Shown here: positions 1 to 11,192 of the stretch, piece after piece
Layout of the letters: each line of letters begins with the position of its first letter
Numbering within the stretch: position 1 is the first letter of the stretch
From: Porphyra umbilicalis
Lineage: Eukaryota > Rhodophyta > Bangiophyceae > Bangiales > Bangiaceae
DNA: 64,000 nt
NCBI GenBank assembly: GCA_002049455.2
Contig: KV919060.1
Span: 32,912 to 96,911 of the forward strand
Direction of reading: 5' to 3'
Position numbers and translations under genes: made by a program
The notes under the pieces: model-generated
What the model saw: only the letters and a program-made list of their open reading frames with translations
Told to the model about the DNA's origin: nothing
Databases searched by the model: none

Positions 1-189
1 CGATGAACGGGGTTGTGGGACGGCCGCCAAACCGGAATACCGCCAACTCCCACTGAGGCTGCGGGGCCAGCATGGCCTGCTCGTCGTGAGAAGGCACGCC
101 GCCCGCCTGGTGTGAAACCATCAGTTCCGAGCAGTCATCCACTGCCTGCCGCCATCAGGGCTGCGAGCGCCAGTCAGACTGTGGCGGTC

Positions 190-1530
190 CGCCGAGGTGG
201 ACCGGCGGCGCTCCGCTTGACCGACGACCGCCGAGCCCGCCGAGGTGGGGCGGCGGCGCGCCGCTTGACCGACGGCCACCGAGCCCGCCGAGGTGGACCG
301 GCGGCGCGCCGCCCAACCAACGGCCGTCAAGCCCGCCCAGGTGGGGCGGCGGCGCACAGCTTGACCGACGGCCGCCGAGCCCGCCGAGGTGGGGCTGCGG
401 CGCGCCGCTTGACCGACGGCCGTCAAGCCCGCCGAAGTGGGGCGGCGGCGCGAGGCTTGACCGTCGGCCGTCAAGCCTGCCGAGGTGGGGCGGCGGCGCG
501 CCGCTTGACCGTCAGCCGTCAAGCCCGCCGACGTGGACCGGCGGCGCGCCGCTTGACCGACGGACGCGGAGCCCGCCGAGGTGGGGCGGCGGCGCGCCGC
601 CCACCCGTCGACTATAGAGTCCGTAGAGGCGGGACGGCGGACTTCCCGAGCAACGAAGGCCGAGCCCGCCGAAATCGACCCATGGCGCGCCGCCCGGCAA
701 CCGACCAGCGAGCCCGCCAAGGTCGAGCGGCGGCGCGCCTCCCCTGAACCGACCAGCGAGCCCGCTAAGGTCGAGCGGCAGCGCGCCGCCCCTGAGCCGG
801 CGGGCAAGCCCGCCGAGGTCGAGCGGCGGCGCGCCGCCCCTGAGCCGGCGGGCGAGCCCGCCGAGGCCGAGTGGCGGCGCGCCTCCCCTGAGCCGGCGGG
901 CGAGCCCGCCAAGGCCGAGTGGCGGCGGGCCGCCCGGCAACGCACAGGCCAGCCCGCCGAGGCCGAGCGGCGGCGCGCCGCCCGGCAACCCACCAACGAG
1001 CCCGCCGAGGCCGAGTGGCGGCGCGCCACCCGGCAACCCACCGGCGAGCCCGCCGAGGCCGCGCGGCGGCGCGCCACCCGTCAACCCACCGGCGAGCCCG
1101 CCGAGGCCGATCTGCGGCGCGCCGCCCGGCAACCCACCGGCGAGCTCGCCGAGGCCGAGCGGCGGCGCGCCGCCCGTCCACTCACCGGCCAGCCGGCCGA
1201 GGCTGATCGGCGGCGCGCCGCCCAGCAACCCACCGGCTACCCCGCCGAGGCCGAGCGGCGGCGCGCCGCCCGTCAACTCACCTGCCAGCCCGCCGAGGCC
1301 GAGCGGCGGCTCGCCTCGCGTCAACTTCTCGGCCAGCCCGCCGAGGCCGAGCGGCGGCGCGCCGCCCGTCAACCCACCGGTGAGCCTGCCGAGGCCGAGC
1401 GGCGGCGCGCCTCCCCGCAACCCACCAAGAAGCGCGCCGAGGCCGAGCGGCGGCTCGCCGCCCGGCAGCCCACCGGCTCGCCCGCAGAGGCCGAGCGGCG
1501 GAGCGCCGCCCCGAAACTGACCGGCGGGCA
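190..1530. repeat. 48-bp GC-rich minisatellite, about 28 copies
   Basis: A tandem array repeats every 48 bp; for example the block beginning cgaggtgg recurs at 241 and 289. Copies diverge gradually, from a gaggtgg/cttgaccg type at the left to a gaggccgag/caacccacc type at the right. Because 48 is a multiple of three, nearly every frame on both strands stays open and encodes a 16-residue Arg/Ala/Pro repeat. Long open frames here are therefore not evidence of coding by themselves. A gene starting left of the window cannot be excluded. Confidence 0.9.
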
Positions 1531-2078
1531 GGCCGTTGCAGCAGCTTTAGCTCCAGGTGGGTCTGTTTCCGGATCTGGCGAAGGGTCCCGCGTGCCCACC
1601 TCTTCATTCTCTCTTTTCGGCGTGTGGCCGCCGCACAAGCAGTGGGCCCAGCTTGCCGTGAGGAGGCGGAGGCGTCAGTGCCCTTGCAGCCCGGAGCGTC
1701 TCGCGGCGGAGCGTCGGGCGGCAGCCGCAGAGGCATTTAAGACTGCGGCTGCCGCCGCTTCTAAGGCGGCCGCGTCTGCCGCCACGGCTGCAGCAGTGGC
1801 GGCGGCCGCTCAGGCGTCGTATCAAGAGGCGGCAGCTATTTCAGCGGCGGCCAAGCGCACGGCGCGGAGTGCCCAGGCGACCGCAACAAGGGCGGCGGCA
1901 GTCTCCCTCACCGCGGCAGCGGCCGTGTCCCGCCTGTCTGGGACGTACGTGCTGCCACCGGCCGCGCCGAGCGCCGGCTTTGCTCCTGCTGCTGGTGCAC
2001 GTGCTCAACCACCTGCCAAGTGGCTAAGACGGGGCTGCAGCGGCGGCCGACCACCACTTTATCCGGCGTCGTTCCGAG
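1531..2078 (+). other. Ala-rich open stretch, coding status unclear
   Basis: The frame that runs out of the 48-bp array continues to a stop at 2206 and reads as an alanine-rich, helix-prone stretch (roughly 1690-1940). No domain is recognisable and no ATG precedes it inside the window. It could be the tail of a gene that begins in or before the repeat, or chance openness of GC-rich DNA. Confidence 0.25.
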
Positions 2079-4000
2079 ATGGCGGTGCCGCCGCCGAGCA
2101 GGTCACGAGCGTTGGTTGTGCCGGCACCAACGCCGACAACGATGGGGCGCGGTCCAGCTTGGCTCGTCGTCGAGAACATGGCGTTGATCCAGGCATGGCT
2201 CATTGAGGCCAACAACCCGATTCGGGGGACGGACCAGTCGGGAAAGGAGTTTTGGGGGCGGGTGCTGAATTTTGGACGAATGCGCTGCGCAATAAGACGG
2301 ACGCGAACGTCAAGGTGGCGCGGGACCAGCGTGGACTCGACGCGCTGCGTATGCAGTGGGCGAAGATGGTTGCGGGCGTCATTGAGTTTTCGAACTGCAT
2401 TGTCCAGGCACGCAAGGCGAAGCCGACGGGCATCACGACGCACGCGGATCTTGTCAACTGCGCTGAAGGACTTGACTGCGGGACGAACGTGTACGGGCGT
2501 ATTCGTGGAGACCACGCGGATGACATGGCCACCGGCAAGAAGACCAAGCGCCGCATCAAGCGGGTGACGTGCCCATGGGCACAGTACTGGGAGCAGCTCA
2601 AGGACTAGGATCGCTTCAAGTCGGTCGCCGACGAATTCGCGGCCTTTCAGAAGAAGTCTGCCGACGCGCACGTGCGTGCCGCGGCAAGGGCGGCGGCGGC
2701 GGCTGAGATGGCCTGGGGTGGGCCAGCCGCAGAGCAGGCGGCTGCTGCGGGTGACCCCGCGCCGGCGGCCGCCGCAAACGCAGCGGCCGCCGGCACTGCT
2801 GGTGACGGCGCCGCGCCGAAGGACGCCGACGAAAGCAACGACGACGACGACCAAGGCCCATGGGCGGGTCGCCCCATTGGCTGCAAGGCGGCCAAGCGCG
2901 CGCGCGCCGAGAGCATTGCGGACGACCGTAACATCGGGCGCGTTGCCAGCGCGGTAGAGAAGTTGGGCGACGCGACGGCGCAGCGGACGAGCATGATGGC
3001 GTTCAGTCTTCCTTTTACGCGCGAAACGCCTATGGGGGCCGCCTTTTGGGCACAACAAGCCAAAAAGATGCTCGCCAAGGAGGGCATCAAGGTTCCATCC
3101 CCCAAGCAGGCGGCCGACGCATCGGCTGCCTCGGACGTGGCGGGCACGGTCGCCAACAAGGACAAAGTGGCCGCGCCTGAGAAGGCCGCCCAAGACGACG
3201 TTTCGGGGACAGACAAAGTCGCGGGGGACGACGACGTCACCATCGTTGGCGACAATACGTCGTCGGCGCCACCGCCGCCGCCACCGGCGACTCCGGCGTC
3301 CGTGAAGCAGAAAACCGGGGCGGCGTCGCCTGACGCCACGACGCCGACGTCGCGAGCGGGCTCGACTCCGGGGACTTCCGCTGTGACCATTCCGGAGGCG
3401 GCTGCCGACGCAACGGCGGGCGCGTCGCAGCCTGCGACATCATCGGCGGCCGTCGCTCCTCCAGCGCCAGCGGCACCAGCCTCTACACCGACGTCTGAAG
3501 CGGCGGCGGTGGTGATGGCGGCGGCAGCCGCCGCTGCACTGCCCGCGCGGGCGGCCGACAAAGACGTGCAAAAACAGTGCGGCCGCCGCGCGCAGTCGAC
3601 TAAGCGCAAGAAAGCCGCCGCCTCCATAGACGCGTCTCTCAAAACAACCGTCGACCTGAAGGTCTCAGCGGCGGCGCCGAATGGAACGCGACCTCCTCCG
3701 GCGGCCGCCGCGGAGGCTGAAGCGGCGGCCGCCCCAGTGATCTTGCAGAGCGCGCCACCTTCCGCGGGGCGCAAGCGTCGCGCGCCGCCGCTGCAGACGT
3801 CTTCGGACGACTCGGTCTCCGACGGCGGCGGTTTCGACGGTTTCGACAGTGATCTGATCGACAGTTTTTCCCGCAACGGCGGGCGCTTGTCCAGTGAGTC
3901 TGAAGAGGAGAAGCTCGACCTGCCCATGCCCATTGTGTTGTTTTCTTTGCTGTTCGTCGCCGAGCCCCTGGATCATCCGTTGCGCTGTGGCAAGCTGTAG
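2079..4000 (+). pseudogene. NAM-associated C-terminal-domain protein, broken by a frameshift and an amber stop
   Basis: From ATG 2079 the frame reads a Myb/SANT-like opening (LVVENMALIQAWLIEANNP, GTDQSGKEFWGRV) up to about 2262. The family pattern then continues one frame over (FWTNALRNKTD, RGLDALRMQWAKMVAGV) to PWAQYWEQLKD and a TAG at 2606-2608. Past that stop the same frame continues to 4000 with the hallmark RPIGCKAAKRARAES of the NAM-associated C-terminal domain, then a long Ala/Pro/Thr-rich tail with an acidic end. In plants such proteins are close to the Myb-like partner proteins of PIF/Harbinger elements. A Harbinger transposase lies 3 kb away in convergent orientation, so this may be its partner; that link is inference. 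Two independent lesions make it look dead. Confidence 0.65.
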
Positions 4001-5180
4001 GGGATTGTTCTTTCTATATTGCAATTGTGTTTGAGTGTGATTGTGGTACCACGCGGTACAGTTGCGGATGTTGTACCGTAGCGGACGTGGTAGCAATACA
4101 GGTTTTTTTTTCCCCGTTGGGCAGGGGTTTCTTTCCCCGTTGGGCAGGTTTTTTTTTTCCTACACGCGTTATCTGTGCACTCTCGCATGGCGGAGGGATG
4201 CCACTTGGCGTCCCACCCATCGACGGCCGGCGCCCCGACAAACTCCCCAAGTCTCCGCGCGTGCCGGTGGTCGACCCACGCCGCGACGGGGCCGAAGTGC
4301 ACTGAGGGTTCGGCGGGGACTGAGTGGTGGGCGTTGACGCGTCCAGCGCTCGCGCGTCGGAGACGTTTGGGGTGTACGCCGCGGCGCCGCCCCTGCACGT
4401 GCCGCAGGGGCCCTAGGCCTACAAGTATCGGGGCGCGTGCGCGCTGGCTGGCCCGGCCGCATGCACTGCCGCGATAAAGGGAGGTGGCTTCCATCACGGC
4501 GGCGGTCCCGTGCCGCCGCCGACAGTTGCCAACGTGCCGCCGCCGAGCGAGGCGGCCGCCGCGCGAGGGTGGCGGTGGGTGCATGCCCACAGGCGCGGTG
4601 CGCCCATCCGGAGCGGGTAGGCAGCCGGCGGTCGCGGCGGCGGCGGGGCGTCGGGGGACGCGTGGGGACAGGCCGCCGGTGCGCCAGAGGCCGACGAGTT
4701 GAAGCAGCCCGCGGCGGTGACACATGCGATGAGGAGGGGGGGAGAGGCGGCGGGGGGGATAGTCGGCCACGGGAACACGCACCGCCGCGAAGGGTGACCG
4801 CCCTTCGTCGTGCGGCTGCAACGGCTGGGTGTTGCCGGTGGTGGATACTGATTGCCCTGTGCGCGCAGTTGGCAAGGAGCAGCGGCCCGGGGGGCTGGGC
4901 CACGCCGCGGCCCAGCTTGCCGCGCCCCTCCGTCCGGGTGCGAGCCACGTTGACCGTTGCTGCGCAGCTGGCGACACCTCGTCAGTGGCGGCCAGCCGGA
5001 TCGCTGGACTCGTTCGTGATTGGCCAACGTATAGTCTTGAATAATCTAAAAACACCGCTCATTGGTCAACACAGAAGCTGTACACCTACTTCGCGGGTCG
5101 CTGTGCGGGGACAGGGTGGGCACATGCGTTCTTGGCCCCCCTGCCAGCAAGGGACCAGCTTTCTAGCCCGCTGAAGGCGG
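4001..5180. other. No supported gene; short T-tract direct repeats
   Basis: No convincing coding signal is seen. At 4105-4162 a 14-bp block (ccccgttgggcagg) occurs twice, separated and flanked by T-runs. The rest is GC-rich with overlapping open frames that show no domain. Confidence 0.5.
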
Positions 5181-5199
5181 GGGGTGACCCGAATCGGGC

Positions 5200-6640
5200 A
5201 GTGTCCCGGGCGCTCGCGGGCTGCCGCAGCGACCGCCGCCAAAGCACGAGTGTGGCGGCCGCCCCCGCGCCTTTCCGTGCGCGACTGCGGTGCCGCCGCC
5301 AAAGCTGAAGTGCGGCGGCCGCCCCCGCACATTGCCGTGCGCGGCGGTGGCGGCCGCCGTCAATAACACAAGTGCGGCGGCCGCCACGCCCTGCCGTGCG
5401 CGGCGGCGGCCGCCGCCAACGCTCACGTGGGGCGGCCGCCCCCGCACGTTTCTGTGCGTGGCGGTGGCGTCCGCCGCCAAGAACACTCGTTAGGCGGCCG
5501 CCACGCCTCGCCGTGCGCGGCGGCGGCCGCCGCCAACGCTCAAGTGGGGCGGCCGCCCCCACACGTTGCCGTGCGTGGCGGTGGCGGCCGCCGCCAAGAA
5601 CACTCGTGCGTCGGCCGCCACGCCTTGTCGTGCGCGACGGCGGCCGCCGCCAACGCTTAAGTGGGGCGGCTGCCCCCGCACGTTGCCGCGTGTGGCGGTG
5701 GCGGCCGCCGACAAGAACACTTGTGCGGCGGCCGCCCCTGCACGTTGCCGTGTGCGGCGGCGGCACCGCCCCCGAAACTTAAGAGGAGCGGCCGCCCCCG
5801 CACATTGCCGTGCGCGGCGGTGGCGGCCGCCGTCAAGAACACCAGTGCGGCGCCCGCGACGCCTTGCCGTGCGCGGCGGCGGCCGCCGCAAACGCTCAAG
5901 TGGGGCGGCCGCCCCCCCACGTTGCCGTGCGTGGCGGTGGCGGCCGCCGCCAAGAACACTTGTGCGGCGGCCGCCCCTGCACGTTGCCGTTTGCGGCGGC
6001 GGCACCGCCGCCAAAACTTAACAGTAACGGCCGCCCCCACACGTTGCCGTGCGCGGCGGTGGCGGCCGCCGCCAATAACACAAGTGTGGCGGCCGCCACG
6101 CCATGCCGTGCGCGGCGGCGGCCGCCGACGACGCTCAAGTTGGGCGGCCGCCTCCGCACGTTGCTGTGCGTGGCGGTGGCGGCCGCCGTCAAAAACACAA
6201 GTGCGGCGGCCGTCATGCCTTGCCCTGCGCGGCGGTGGCCGCCGCCAACGCTCTAGTGGGGCTGCTGCCCCCGCACGTTGCCGTGCGTGGCGGTGGCGGT
6301 CGCCGCCAACAACACTTGTGCGGCGGCCGCCCCTGCACGATCCCGGGCGCGGCGGCGGCACCCCCGGCAAAGCTTAAGTGGAGTGGCCGCCCCCGCGCGT
6401 TCCCATGCGCCTCGAGGCGGCCGTCGCCAACGCACACGTGTGGCGGCCGCCCCCGCAGGTTTTCGTGCGCGGCGGTGGCGCCCACTGCCAAAGCACCAGT
6501 GCGGCGGCCGTCCCCGCGCGTTGCACAGCGCTACATGGCGGGATGACGGGGGCGGCGGCCGCGCCCGCCAGAGAACAAATGCGGCGGCCGCCCCTGGCGC
6601 ACGGTGGTGCCCGGCGGCGGCCGCCACTGCTGTCGAAACA
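5200..6640. repeat. ~60-bp GC minisatellite with higher-order structure
   Basis: About 24 units of 57-60 bp, each built around the self-complementary core gcggcggccgccgcc. Several unit types can be told apart by their linkers (aacgctcaagtgg, aagaacacttgtg, aataacacaagtg, aaacttaa). A block beginning aagaacacttgtgcggc recurs 239 bp apart (near 5714 and 5953) and a variant returns 356 bp later, so multi-unit blocks were amplified together. Open frames through it are by-products. Confidence 0.9.
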
Positions 6641-6957
6641 GCGCAGCCGTGAAAAGCCTTGAGCAACGGCCGCCGCCGCACACAGCGGACAGCGGCTTGG
6701 GCGGTGGAGCGCGGCGGTCTCAGCAGCCAAGGCCGGTCGCAGTGCAACTCCGTCGTTCCTGCTGCCGCCGCCGCCGCGCGAGACACAGCACAACACTGAG
6801 AGTGCTATAGCCAACCATATGTACGGAGATGTGGAGAGGTTCATAGGGTGAAAAACAATTTAACGATCACTCCCAACAGAAAACTCGTGCACAAAATAGA
6901 ACAAGAAGCACAACGGAGGGAATGGTGTGCAGAAAGCACCAGAGACATGCAGAGACA
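6641..6957. other. 3' flank of the Harbinger gene
   Basis: AT-richer DNA between the minisatellite and the transposase stop codon. No gene, terminal inverted repeat or target duplication could be fixed by eye. Confidence 0.4.
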
Positions 6958-8856
6958 TCAATCAAGATACGGCTCGAGAAACTCACCACGCTGCGCAAAC
7001 GCGTGCGCGCACAGGTCCTCGCGCAGCGCCGCATGCTCCTCCTGGGACTTGGTCTCGCCAGTGGCCATCAGAATCCGCATGAACGCGCTCATGGGAGCCA
7101 CAGCAGCGGCCCCCCGAGCTGTGTTTGCAACGCCAGGAGTACTGTTGAGGTCACCCAGCCCACCACCTGCACCAGCACCTGAGCTCTCAGCCCCAGCACC
7201 CCCTGCCCCGGCGCCTCCCCCTCCGTGGCCTCCCACCCCGGCCACTCCCAGCGCACCGTCGCCCAGGCCGGCGCCACCTCCGCCTACCGCAGCGTCTGCC
7301 GCGGCGGTGGCGCCTGCCACTGCGTCGTCGGCGGAGCCACCCCCCGCGCCAGCCGCGCCCGCGGCGCCGCCCGCCCCGTCGGCAGCGCCAGGGCCCGCGC
7401 CTTCTCCGTCCCAGCCAGCGCCTCCCGCGGCGCCGCCGCCCACAGCGGCGCCGTTGGAGGTGCCCGTGCCGTCAGCGGCGCCACCGCCCGCGCCAGCCGC
7501 GCCCGCGGCGCCGCCCGCCCCGTCGGCAGCGCCAGGGCCCGCGCCTTCTCCGTCCCCGCCAACGTCTCCCGCGGCGCCGCCGCCCACAGCGGTGCCGTTG
7601 GCGGCGCCCGTGCCGTCAGCGGCGCCGGCTCCCGCGCCGCCCGCCCCCAGCTCGTCCGCCACGCCCGGCGCGTCCGCCCCATAGTGAGACGAGCGTGACC
7701 GCGACAGGAAGCCATCCCGGCGTGCCTCTACCACCAAATTGTGGAGGATGGCAACGGTCTGCGTGGTGAGCACCATCTGCGGGACAGTCCACATGCGGCA
7801 GGGGTGTAGCATCACGTGGAACCGCGCGGTAAGGATGCCGAAAAGACGTTCTACGTCCTTCCGTACAGCCTCTTGAAGGCGGTTGAATGTGCGCTGCACG
7901 AGAGTTTGGGGGTTGGGGTACGGGGCAACGAAAAACGCAAAGCAGGGGTAGATTCCGTCCACAAGGTAATAAAGCAATGTACGAGTACTACCGTTCACGG
8001 TGAACGAAAAGTCACGAGGCGGCCACTTTCCCGTGATGACATCCATATACATAGGCGATTGGTACAAGACTTTAATATCGTTGAGGCTTCCCGGACTCCC
8101 CGAGAAGATGTGATAGATCCACGTATCTTCATCACAGATGGCCTCAATCACAATCGATCGCCGCCCATCCCGGCCCTGCTACGTCCCCGCCCGCGCCTTA
8201 GGGCACGAGGACCACTCCCAGTGCGAGCAATCAAGTGAACCAAGACACCCAGGCAACCCACGCTCAGCGTTGCGGGCAAGCATGTTCTCAATCTCAGCCG
8301 ACGTGGGCGGCCGCAGGTACTGTGGACCGAACTCGTCGACCACGAACTCTGTGAAGAGCTTCACGGCGCGAGCGATTGTCGACCTTGACAGCCGTACGTA
8401 CTCGTCCGCTCGGTCGTAGGTTTCCCCGTACGCCAGAACGCGGAACGCGGCCACCAGATTTTGCAGCGGGTGCGCCTGCGGCTGCCCCGTCGCGTTCACC
8501 CGTTGCGCCCAAAACGGGCCGTCCTTAATTGCACGGTAGATCCGCAGGAAGACCGGTAACGGCACGCGAAACCTCCGCTCAAACTGCTGTCGAGCGAAAA
8601 CAGGGGGCAGGCCGTCAACGCCAAAGTAATCACGAAGGATGCACTGCAGGCCAAGCCCAAAATTGCGGGGCCGATTGGGCAACCGACCGGGTACGGAGCC
8701 CCGGTACCGCGGCCTGTGGACTCGCGCAGCGGCGAGAGCCCGTCGTCGCGCCTCTAGCAGAGTGGCAACGTGGGCGGCGACGACAACCGCGGTGGTGACG
8801 TCGTCGTTGACCCCCTCGTCGTCCTCCCACCCGCTCACAGCCATGAAAGCGTCCAT
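6958..8856 (-). pseudogene. PIF/Harbinger-type DDE transposase with one internal amber codon
   Basis: From ATG at 8856 (MDAFMAVSGWEDDEG) one frame runs to 6958, interrupted only by TAG at 8179-8181. The plant-transposon-protein order is clear: NFGLGLQCILRDYFGVDGLP, a helix-turn-helix-like LSRSTIARAVKLFTEFV, first Asp in GSLDCSHWEW, then the stop, second Asp in GSPGSLNDIKVL, Glu in DVERLFGIL, and a terminal EEHAALREDLCAHAF block. All three catalytic acids are present. The amber codon falls where relatives usually have Tyr, a one-base change. Between core and tail lies a Gly/Ala-rich insert containing a 144-bp duplication. The frame upstream of 8856 is open only through a 15-bp minisatellite and is not used as the start. 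Confidence 0.85.
7378..7665. repeat. 144-bp tandem duplication in the transposase tail
   Basis: A block starting gtcggcagcgccagggcccg at 7378 recurs at 7522 with few changes. It is in frame (48 codons) and encodes a Gly/Ala-rich segment, so it expanded the C-terminal linker without breaking the transposase frame. Confidence 0.85.
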
Positions 8857-8872
8857 GGTGCGCGCACCGGCC

Positions 8873-8962
8873 GTGAGCGCGGCGGTGGCGAGCGCGGCGG
8901 TGGCGAGCGCGGCAGTGGCGAGCGCTGAGGTGGCGAGCGCTGACGTGGCGAGCGCGGCCGGC
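8873..8962. repeat. 15-bp minisatellite upstream of the transposase start
   Basis: About six copies of a gcgagcgcggcggtg-like unit lie just 5' of the transposase ATG on the minus strand. A larger relative occurs at 11193-11365. Confidence 0.85.
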
Positions 8963-9043
8963 GGGGGCCTTTTTTTTGGACTTACTGGAGTTGATACTGA
9001 AAGTAGGTTGAGCAAACTTAGGAAGGTTTGGGGGGGAATGTCT

Positions 9044-9427
9044 AAGATTGGGACTTGGGGTACGGCGACGAGCATAACTCTGGCGCAAAGTGTCGGACGG
9101 GTACCAAACTCTCCACGATTATTGTCAAGGTAGGGAAGAAGGGTACAGTGCGCCCAACGCGTGCGTTTGCAGAGATGCGGGGGGCCCTGGGCGTCGTAGC
9201 GTCGAACGATGGTTTTGGGGCTGTATCTCTGCAAGCAGAGTGCAAAGGCGCGCGAAACTGTACAGGCATAGGCTATACAGACGGCCCAAGAGGGTGGGGT
9301 GTCAAAAGTATGTGGTGCGTACCTGGGCGGGGGTGCAGGGTGAATTTAGTGAAGAATGTTGGTTTTTGGGTCTTTAAGTTGGCTCGGGAGGGGCGCGAAC
9401 GCGGAAGCTATCCAAGTCTAGTGGGGA
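9044..9427. repeat. 384-bp direct repeat, copy 1
   Basis: The segment from aagattgggacttgggg to gtctagtgggga is repeated with only scattered base differences and no net length change at 10809-11192. It lies upstream of the Harbinger gene and probably belongs to that element's non-coding end. Confidence 0.9.
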
Positions 9428-9611
9428 GCCATAGGGCAAGGGGGTAGTGTGGCGAAGTTGAAGAGAGCTCTGGATTAGGGGGTCGAACAGGTGACTTATG
9501 GTACTTTCTGGCGGTATGACGCATATGGGCACGAGGATTATGCGGAACGTCCAATGTCTCGACGGAAACGGAAAGAGGGCGTGAAAGCGGTCTAGAGCAT
9601 ATGTCTTGTTT

Positions 9612-10030
9612 GAGGTGACATGTCTCTCGCGACCAAGTTTGTCACGCGATATCTTGTCGCACATACCTGACTGTCGCACATATCTCATGCCCTTGCATGC
9701 GATGACGTGGCATTCGAGGTGACGTGTCTCTCGTGACCAAGATTGTCACGCGACATTTTGTCGCACATATCGCATGCCCTTGCACGGGATGACGTGGCAT
9801 TCGAGGTGACGTGTCTCTCGTGACCAAGATTGTCACGCGACATTTTGTCGCACATATCTCATGCCCTTGCACGGGATGACGTGGCATTCGAGGTGACGTG
9901 TATCTCGCGACCAAGTTTGTCACGCGACATCTTGTCGCGCATATCTCATGCCCTTGCATGCTTAGACGTGGCATTCGAGGTGACGTGTCTCTCGTGACCA
10001 AGTTTGTCACGAGACATTTTTCCGCACATA
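9612..10030. repeat. 87-bp tandem array, about 4.7 copies
   Basis: The block gaggtgacgtgtctctcg recurs at 9716, 9803, 9890 and 9977, exactly 87 bp apart. Each unit holds gaccaag-tttgtcacgcgaca and catgcccttgcatg. The array ends in four ~18-bp units of cgcacataccaggctg (10022-10083). Confidence 0.92.
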
Positions 10031-10083
10031 CCAGGCTGCCGCACATACCAGGGAGTCGCACATACCAGGCTGTCGCACATACC
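10022..10083. repeat. ~18-bp tandem repeat, about four copies
   Basis: Consecutive copies of cgcacataccaggctg-like units directly follow the 87-bp array and derive from its terminal part. Confidence 0.8.
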
Positions 10084-10109
10084 GAAGCAAAATGATTAAG
10101 TTTACGGTC

Positions 10110-10646
10110 GGTGTGGGCGGCTCAAGTGAATTGAAACCGAATATTTGGGTTGGGAGGTGTATCTCTGGACCTAGACGGTCAATGTCCATGTAAATCTACA
10201 GTTATTATCTACATCCAACAAACATGCCGGCGGTATGGGTCAGGTGGGCCAAGTCAGCAAAGTTTGGGAGGTGTGGGCGGCTCAAGTGAATTGAAACCGA
10301 ATATTTGGGATGGGAGGTATATCTCTGGACCTAGACGGTCAATGTCCATGTAACTCTACAGATATTATCTACGTCCAACGGGCATACCGGCGGTATGGTC
10401 CAGGTGGGCCAAGTCAGCAAAGTTTGGGAGGTGTGGGCGGCTCAAGTGAATTGAAACCGATTATTTGGGTTGGGAGGTATATCTCTGGACCTAGACGGTC
10501 AATGTCCATGTAGCTCTACAGATATTATCTACGTCCAACGGGCATGCCGGCGGTATGGGCCAGGTTGGCCAAGTCAGCAAAGTTTGGGAGGTGTGGGCGG
10601 CTCAAGTGAATTGAAACCGAATATTTGGATTGGGAGGTGTATCTCC
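10110..10646. repeat. 160-bp satellite-like tandem array, 3.35 copies
   Basis: The block ggtgtgggcggctcaagtga begins at 10110, 10270, 10430 and 10590. Copies are nearly identical; the last is truncated near 10646. No coding role is apparent, and the short repeated open frames are shadows of the period. Confidence 0.93.
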
Positions 10647-10808
10647 GGAGAGCGATGTAGGATTCAGTTCGGGTGTCGCATGCCTGAAGTACTACGGACG
10701 TATATGAGAGTGAATGAGTCTTGGTCTTTTTTCAACGTGTGGGCGAGCGTGGAAAGAGTGGTGAATATTTCGTTCTACATGACCCCGTGTTAAATTATTC
10801 TGAATGGC

Positions 10809-11192
10809 AAGATTGGGACTTGGGGTACGGCGACGAGCATAACTCTGGCGCAAGGTGTCGGACGGGTACCAAACTCTCCACGATTATTGTCAAGGTAGGG
10901 AAGAAGGGTACAGTGCGCCCAACGCGTGCGTTTGCAGAGATGCGGGGGGCCCTGGGCGTCGTAGCGTCGAACGATGGTTTTGGGGCTGTATCTCTGCAAG
11001 CAGAGTGCAAAGGCGCGCGAAACTGTACAGGCATAGGCTATACAGACGGCCCAAGAGGGTGGGGTGTCAAAAGTATGTGGTGCGTACCTGGGCGGGGGTG
11101 CAGGGTGAATTTAGTGAAGAATGTTGGTTTTTGGGTCATAAAGTTGGCTGGGGAGGGGCGCGAACGCGGAAACTATGCAAGTCTAGTGGGGA
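10809..11192. repeat. 384-bp direct repeat, copy 2
   Basis: Second copy of the 9044-9427 segment, offset 1765 bp, same orientation. Here the 15-bp minisatellite follows on the right; in copy 1 it lies on the left. Confidence 0.9.

Noticed and set aside
581-2206. 541-codon repeat protein through the 48-bp array
   Set aside because: It opens at GTG, not ATG, and openness follows from the 48-bp period; no independent coding evidence in the window.
2606-8181. TAG reassigned to an amino acid
   Set aside because: In-frame TAG in two transposon genes suggested this, but TAG also ends the CACTA transposase, its accessory gene and the NAM frame, so it functions as a normal stop.
9232-9234. Harbinger transposase start at 9234
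   Set aside because: The codon is TTG and the extra ~126 codons pass through a minisatellite; ATG 8856 gives the natural start.
9612-10646. Possible CRISPR-like arrays
   Set aside because: Units of 87 and 160 bp are contiguous with no unique spacers, and the host is a eukaryote; these are ordinary tandem repeats.
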